Positions 59,908 through 64,000 of a stretch of 64,000 bases of DNA are shown piece by piece (position 1 is the stretch's first letter; each line of letters starts with the position of its first letter). The position numbers were made by a program, and so were the translations under genes. The notes beneath the pieces are model-generated. The model was not told the origin of the DNA, did not search any database, and saw nothing but the letters and a program-made list of their open reading frames with translations. Origin of the DNA: CAVQCJ01 sp963711005. GTDB taxonomy: Bacteria > Actinomycetota > Actinomycetes > Prado026. The stretch covers positions 62,001 to 126,000 of the forward strand of contig CAVQCJ010000006.1 of NCBI GenBank assembly GCA_963711005.1. The letters run 5' to 3'.

Positions 59908-60645
59908 TCAGGCGAGGCTGAGCACCGGCAGCGGACGCGTGTCGTCGGGGAGGTCGCGCAGCGCCCGCAGCGGCAGCGTGTCGTCGAGGAGGCGGACGAG
60001 GGGCGTCCGGACGGCAGGGATACCGACCGCCGGCGCGGCCGGCCGGCGGTCCCCGACCGTGAGCCTGGACAGGATGGCCCCGGTCCCGACCAGGGCGGCG
60101 ATCCCGTAGACGCGGTCGGCTCCCACGTCCGCGGCCATGCCGTAGACGCCGAAGACGAGGCCTTCGAGGGCGAGCAGCGCCCAGGTCTGCCAGGCGATCC
60201 CGGAGACGTCCCACGAACGCCATGCAGTCACTGCCGCCGGTGCGACGAACCACAGGATCGAGCAGCCGAGCACCACGTCCAGAACGCGCGTGCCGGCCAG
60301 CAGGTCCACACCGGCGGTGACGACGAGCAGGCCGGTCCACACCGCCGGCAGCAGCGGCCGCAGCCGCAGGCCACCACGCATCGCGACCGCCAGCGTGAGC
60401 ACGATCGCCGGCATCCCGACGAGCGAGCTGGCAACCACCCACACGCTGGAGTGCACGATGCCGTACACCGTCCACGCGACCAGGCTCACAGTCGAGTTGG
60501 CCAGGCTCTCCAGGCTCAGGCCGGCCGCGCTGCCGGTCCGCACGAGGCGGGTCAGCTGCGGTACGGCGAACCAGAAGGCGATGACGACGCTGGCGATCCC
60601 CAGCAGGTCGGTGACGGACAGCCCGAACGGGCGTGCGGACAGCAC
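59908..60645 (-). CDS. PQ-loop (SemiSWEET-like) membrane protein
   Basis: 245 residues with about seven hydrophobic segments. The PQ-loop motif is in FWFAVPQLTRLVRTGSAAGL followed by SLESLANSTVSLVAWTVYGI. A second, weaker repeat is GCSILWFVAPAAVTAWRSWD. Such proteins move sugars or small solutes. The hydrophilic C-terminus (DDTLPLRALRDLPDDTRPLP) is repetitive. It starts at GTG 60645 with GAGGAG upstream. Confidence 0.75.
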   Translation of the reverse strand: MLSARPFGLSVTDLLGIASVVIAFWFAVPQLTRLVRTGSAAGLSLESLANSTVSLVAWTVYGIVHSSVWVVASSLVGMPAIVLTLAVAMRGGLRLRPLLPAVWTGLLVVTAGVDLLAGTRVLDVVLGCSILWFVAPAAVTAWRSWDVSGIAWQTWALLALEGLVFGVYGMAADVGADRVYGIAALVGTGAILSRLTVGDRRPAAPAVGIPAVRTPLVRLLDDTLPLRALRDLPDDTRPLPVLSLA

Positions 60646-60695
60646 GGTGCTCCTCTTCGTACGGCCTTGGGTGGTCAGGTCCGGGGCCCGAGGAA

Positions 60696-60729
60696 GGGGC
60701 CCCGCGCTCGTCGTACGAGCGGGGGCCCC
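60696..60729. terminator. Strong hairpin between the 71-residue ORF and the PQ-loop gene
   Basis: ggggcccc-g-cgctcgt pairs with acgagcg-ggggcccc around cgt: 15 bp with one bulged base. It lies 22 nt beyond the stop of the minus-strand ORF at 60752, which supports that ORF being transcribed. Confidence 0.7.
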
Positions 60730-60751
60730 TGTCGCTACGGGCGCCGTCGGA

Positions 60752-60970
60752 TCAGCGGGTACGGCTCCATCGCTCGCGCAGGCTGCGACGCGGGCGTCGC
60801 GGCTGCTGGCGAGGGACGACCTCGTTGATGCGGGCGGAGTCGAGCAGGCCGGCTGCGATCAGGCTGGCCGTGCTGAGCTGGGCGGACACTGTTACCACAA
60901 CACTTTCCGGTCGGGCGGCCGGGAGCCGTTCTCCCGCCGTCTGCTCCCAGTATGAAGCATCGGCGGCCAT
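60752..60970 (-). CDS. Possible small protein, unrecognised
   Basis: 72 codons from ATG 60970: MAADASYWEQTAGERLPAAR, then VVVTVSAQLSTASLIAAGLL, then an Arg-rich end RRSLRERWSRTR. AGGAA lies about 6 nt upstream. The first codons are AT-richer and later third positions are GC-rich, as for real genes here. A strong hairpin follows. No family recognised. Otherwise the 391-nt gap between 60645 and 61037 would hold only the terminator. Confidence 0.5.
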   Translation of the reverse strand: MAADASYWEQTAGERLPAARPESVVVTVSAQLSTASLIAAGLLDSARINEVVPRQQPRRPRRSLRERWSRTR

Positions 60971-61036
60971 TACTGATTCCTGAGTCAGTGGTGAGCCGGC
61001 TCACATGATCTTGGTCACCGGCGTCACCCGAACGGT

Positions 61037-62279
61037 TCAAGGCCTGCGGTAGCCAGTGAGCTCCTGGGCCAGCTGCTCGAGGAACAAGCCGATGTCGGTG
61101 ACCACTCCGGTGGCCTGCGCGCTGCCGCGGTCGGAGAGCTTGGTCACCGTCGCCGGGTTGATGTCCACGCACACCAGCGGGACCGAAGCGGGCAGGATGT
61201 TCCCGGTCGCGATCGCGTGCAGCATGGTGGCCACCATGATGGCGAACCCCACCCCGGGCAGCTGCCCGCGCATCGCGCGCTGACCCTCGATGACGTCGGT
61301 GTAGACGTCCGGCAGCGGCCCGTCGTCGCGCACCGAACCGACCAGCACGAACGGTCTTCCGGCCCGCACCATGTCGTGCATCACCCCGGAGGTGAGCACG
61401 CTCTGCTCGACCGCCGCGGCGATCGACCCGGCCGCACGGATCCGGTTGATGGCCCGGATGTGGTGCTCGTGCCCGTGGTCGACACCCGAACCCTTCGACA
61501 GGTCGACGCCCAGCGACGTGCCGTACAGCGCTGACTCGATGTCGTGCGTGGCCAGCGCGTTCCCGGCGAACAGCACGTCCACGTAGCCGGCGGCGATCAG
61601 CGCGCAGAACGCAGGCGTGGCCCCGGTGTGCACGACCGCGGGGCCGGCCACCCACAGCACCTTGCGCCCGGCCGCCTTGACCGTCGCGGATCTGCTCGGC
61701 GATCTGACGGACCTGCAGGTACTGCGGTTTCTCGCTGGACACGACGGAGTTCATGAACTCGAACACGCTCTCGTCGTCGCGCTCCTTGGGAGGCATCAGC
61801 ACCTTGACCCCGCGCGACCCGCACACGACCTGTTCGCCGGCCCGCACGTCGCTGACCGGCACGGTGCGGACCGACATCGAGCCGGTGCCGTCGGTCGACA
61901 CGACGAGTCCGCAGTCCATCTCCGGGTTGTCGACGGTGACCCAGCGCCCCTCGATGCGCACGTGGGTGTCGAGGTTGGTGGTCGAGTAGAAGTCCTCGGG
62001 GAACACCCCGTCGGTGGCGACGTCGCGCACGAGCGCCTCGCCCGGGTCCACGAGGTTGGCGCCGTGTGTCTGCAGCCGCATGACCAACCGGGACAGTGTG
62101 TCCTCGTCCGCGGCCGACACCACCACCCTGGCGTACGACTCGTCCTCGGGGCGCTTGCCCACGTCGAAGCGCTCGATGACGTAGTCGCTGCCGAGGTCGA
62201 GCACGTCGTCGAGCAGTCGGGAGAGCATGCCGGAGTCGAGGATGTGGCCCTGCAGCTCGACGGCTTCGCTCACCGGCAC
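61037..62279 (-). CDS. LOR/SDH-type (TIGR00300) protein, one apparent frameshift
   Basis: About 413 residues once joined. The N-terminal LOR/SDH conserved region is visible (SEAVELQGHILDSGMLSRLL, GANLVDPGEALVRDVATDGV), and the C-terminal part has VLWVAGPAVVHTGATPAFCA, GHEHHIRAINRIRAAGSIAA and VPLVCVDINPATVTKLSDRG. One extra base near 61682 breaks QIRDVKAAGRKVLW. Members relate to archaeal ornithine cyclodeaminases; activity here is inferred at best. The start ATG is at 62279. Confidence 0.75.
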
Positions 62280-62335
62280 GACGGGCTCTCCTGCTCCTCG
62301 TAGGGGCCGCGCCCGCTCCGGCCGCGGCGGGAGAA

Positions 62336-63115
62336 TCAGATCACGGCGCCGTCGTCGTCCGGATCGTCGGGGCGGTCGCCGAGCCGGGCCACCAGCGCGG
62401 CGAAGCCGCCGAGGAAGGCCAGCGCGGCCGCGAGCATCATCCAGTCAGCCAGGTGCCAGCCGAGCAGCACGGCGGCGAACAGCACCGCGGGTCCGCCCAG
62501 TACCGCGGCCCAGGCGAACCGGGTCCCTACGCTCGTCTCGGGCAACGGCGGCGGGGGCGGCGGTACGTAGCCCGGCTCGGGCTCCGGCTCGGGTACCGGC
62601 ACCGGCCGCAGCAGGTCCTCCCAGCCCATCACCGAGGCACCCGGGTCGCCCGGGTCGCCTTCTGCTGCACCGGCGCCGAGCTGGGGGTCGAACGGGTCGT
62701 GGTGGTCGGTCGTGGCCGGCATCCGGTCCGACGGCACGTCCTCGGCGGCCGGCCACGGCCGGTGCGCGGCGGGCGCGGCGTGGAACGACGCGACGATGGC
62801 GGCGAACTCGGCGTCCATGTCCCGGCCGTCGTCCGACCCGTCGTCCCGCACGCCGCCGGAGCTGGTGTCCGGCCAGTCGTCGTCCTGGTCGTCGGTGCCG
62901 GTCAGCTCCACGTGGATGAGGGCGCGGGCCTGCTCCACGGCTGCCACGTCGACGTACAGGCGGTCGGTGTCGCCGTCGGGGACCGGCTCGGGGGAGGCGG
63001 CGGCGTAGGCCGCCACCCCGCGGTCGCGCAGGGCGGCCAGCAGCGCGTCGGCGGTGCCCGGGTCCAGGTCGGCCACGGCCACGTATGCGTCGGCGCTCAG
63101 CCCGTTGCCGCGCAC
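62336..63115 (-). CDS. Conserved actinobacterial membrane protein, function unknown
   Basis: 259 residues. An N-terminal domain (SADAYVAVADLDPGTADALL, YVDVAAVEQARALIHVEL) is followed by an Asp-rich disordered region, a Glu-Pro and Pro-rich linker (VPVPEPEPEPGYVPPPPPPL) and two C-terminal helices (WAAVLGGPAVLFAAVLLGWH, MMLAAALAFLGGFAALVARL). I chose GTG 63115, preceded by GAAGGCGAAG. It follows the alpha/beta hydrolase gene on the same strand. Confidence 0.7.
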   Translation of the reverse strand: MRGNGLSADAYVAVADLDPGTADALLAALRDRGVAAYAAASPEPVPDGDTDRLYVDVAAVEQARALIHVELTGTDDQDDDWPDTSSGGVRDDGSDDGRDMDAEFAAIVASFHAAPAAHRPWPAAEDVPSDRMPATTDHHDPFDPQLGAGAAEGDPGDPGASVMGWEDLLRPVPVPEPEPEPGYVPPPPPPLPETSVGTRFAWAAVLGGPAVLFAAVLLGWHLADWMMLAAALAFLGGFAALVARLGDRPDDPDDDGAVI

Positions 63116-63133
63116 CTTCGCCTCCTTCGCTCC

Positions 63134-63169
63134 GTGCTCGTCGTGCTCGTCGTGCTCGTCGTCCTCGCC
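63134..63169 (-). repeat. 9-nt tandem repeat in the gap before the conserved membrane protein
   Basis: gtgctcgtc three times, then gtcctcgcc (plus strand). It lies in the 82-nt gap between GTG 63115 and the stop at 63198, probably untranslated. Confidence 0.7.
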
Positions 63170-63197
63170 GTTCTGGTCCTGCCTCCGGCTCCTCGCG

Positions 63198-63959
63198 CTA
63201 GGTGCCCGCCGCGGCCGGCGCGAGCCGGCGGACGAACTCCAGACTCCCGGCGAAGATCTCCGGGGCGTCGTTGTCCAGTGTGGCAACGTGGTACGAGTTC
63301 GGCAGCACCCGTTCGGTCAGGTCCGTCGAACGGACGTGGGACAGGATCCAGGCGGCGTTCGAGGGCTCGACCACATGGTCCTGGCCGCTGCGGAACAGCA
63401 GCAGCGGCTGGTCCACCTTGGCGATGTCCGCCTTCACCTGGGCCCAGCCCTGCGTCAGCGAGTGCAGCGCCTTGAGCGGGACCCGGTCGTAGCAGCCCTC
63501 GTCCTGGCCGGGCTTGGCGATGTCGTTGCCGATGCCCTTGAGGGACGGGACGACGGACTTGAGCAGGGGGAGCGCGACCAGCGCCTTGTTCTCGCTGTGC
63601 ACCGAGGGGTTCACCAGCACCAGCCCACGGACGGCGTCGCCCCGCAGCTCGGCCAGCCGCAGCGACAGGGAGCCGCCCATCGACAGGCCGAGCACGAAGA
63701 CGTCCGAGCACCGGCCGGCCAGGTCGGTGAAGGCGCCGTCGATCTCGGCGTACCAGTCGTCCCAGCGGGTGAGCGCCATGTCCTGCCAGGTGGACCCGTG
63801 GCCGGGCAGCCGCGGCAGCCGCACGGTCAGGCCGGAGGCGGCGAGCTCGTCGGCCCAGGGCCGCATGGACTTGGGCGACCCGGTGAACCCGTGCACCACC
63901 AGCGCGCCGACCGGGCCGCCGTCGTGCGCGAACGGCTCAGCCCCTGGGATCAGTGGCAC
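63198..63959 (-). CDS. Alpha/beta hydrolase (Est30-like carboxylesterase/lipase)
   Basis: 253 residues. Oxyanion motif ALVVHGFTGSPKSMRPWADE, nucleophile in VFVLGLSMGGSLSLRLAEL, acid in LLLFRSGQDHVVEPSNAAWI and His in LPNSYHVATLDNDAPEIF form the triad. Resembles thermostable carboxylesterase Est30 and monoacylglycerol lipases. GTG 63959 has GGAGG 4 nt upstream. I see nothing in the last 41 nt of the window beyond its upstream region. Confidence 0.9.
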   Translation of the reverse strand: MPLIPGAEPFAHDGGPVGALVVHGFTGSPKSMRPWADELAASGLTVRLPRLPGHGSTWQDMALTRWDDWYAEIDGAFTDLAGRCSDVFVLGLSMGGSLSLRLAELRGDAVRGLVLVNPSVHSENKALVALPLLKSVVPSLKGIGNDIAKPGQDEGCYDRVPLKALHSLTQGWAQVKADIAKVDQPLLLFRSGQDHVVEPSNAAWILSHVRSTDLTERVLPNSYHVATLDNDAPEIFAGSLEFVRRLAPAAAGT

Positions 63960-64000
63960 GGTGCCTCCGCTGCTCGGGCCGCGGAACGCCCTCGGCCTCG

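Noticed and set aside
9162..61682. Programmed +1 ribosomal frameshifting as the main explanation for the broken genes
   Set aside because: The eleven sites share no stop codon, slippery heptamer or stem, and nadA would need three events in a row. Sequence error is simpler, though untested.

Overview
The window is very GC-rich DNA with strong G/C third-position bias, frequent GTG and TTG starts, and an actinobacterial gene repertoire: an aa3/bcc respiratory supercomplex, PspA with a DUF3043 partner, the DEDDh-exonuclease/UvrC-like fusion, ErpA, cobalamin and c-di-AMP riboswitches, a PimB-like GT4 enzyme, and the ArsA/SRPBCC block. It comes from an actinomycete chromosome; the genus cannot be fixed from the sequence. 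Gene order resembles a conserved housekeeping block of Streptomyces-type genomes. I see no rRNA, tRNA, insertion sequence, prophage or CRISPR array.

Layout. 1-6.1 kb: 2-oxoglutarate dehydrogenase E2 (runs off the left edge), lipoamide dehydrogenase, a small conserved protein, leucyl aminopeptidase and GcvT. 6.1-9.9 kb: accessory genes (a decayed deazaflavin-reductase-like pseudogene, a membrane protein, an arginase-fold protein lacking metal-ligand histidines, a VOC protein, a frameshifted methyltransferase, a perfect 54-bp palindrome, a DUF421 protein). 9.96-19.66 kb: one minus-strand operon behind a cobalamin riboswitch. It encodes a surface alpha/alpha-barrel protein with an LPxTG-like tail, a four-Cys surface protein, an ECF transporter (T, fused A-A', S) and the corrinoid-assembly enzymes CobU (fused to a metallo-beta-lactamase fold), CobT and CobS. 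Where I resolved them, the junctions overlap by 1-4 nt. 19.7-30.6 kb: aldo/keto reductase, DUF3043, PspA, EamA exporter, NadA, glycerate kinase, ErpA, a secreted RCC1-repeat protein, a PfkB kinase, Aat, and a TusA/cysteine-desulfurase pair. 30.7-39.1 kb: ctaC-ctaD-ctaF and an L,D-transpeptidase lipoprotein on the plus strand, facing ctaE-qcrC-qcrA-qcrB on the minus strand; together these make the terminal respiratory branch. 39.2-49.2 kb: pseudo-receiver, TrpD, zinc-ribbon membrane protein, RAM-domain protein, exonuclease/GIY-YIG protein, NYN protein, a c-di-AMP riboswitch with its NlpC/P60 hydrolase, a metallopeptidase-like lipoprotein and a GT4 enzyme. 49.2-52.7 kb: Flp-type pilin, NarL-type two-component system and a CpaE-like ATPase. 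52.8-64 kb: acyl-CoA synthetase, SRPBCC proteins, phosphoesterase, ArsA ATPase, ROK glucokinase, small membrane proteins, a LOR/SDH-type (TIGR00300) enzyme and an alpha/beta hydrolase.

Two features cut across the window. First, eleven apparent frameshifts, every one explained by a single extra base, interrupt genes that are otherwise intact, including essential or near-essential ones (ctaC, qcrB, nadA three times, trpD). Insertion-biased sequence error is the leading explanation, so these genes are given as full-length CDS with the shift position noted. Second, at least fifteen start codons lie 6-8 nt downstream of a TANNNT-type -10 hexamer (one a CAGAAT variant), the arrangement of leaderless transcripts.
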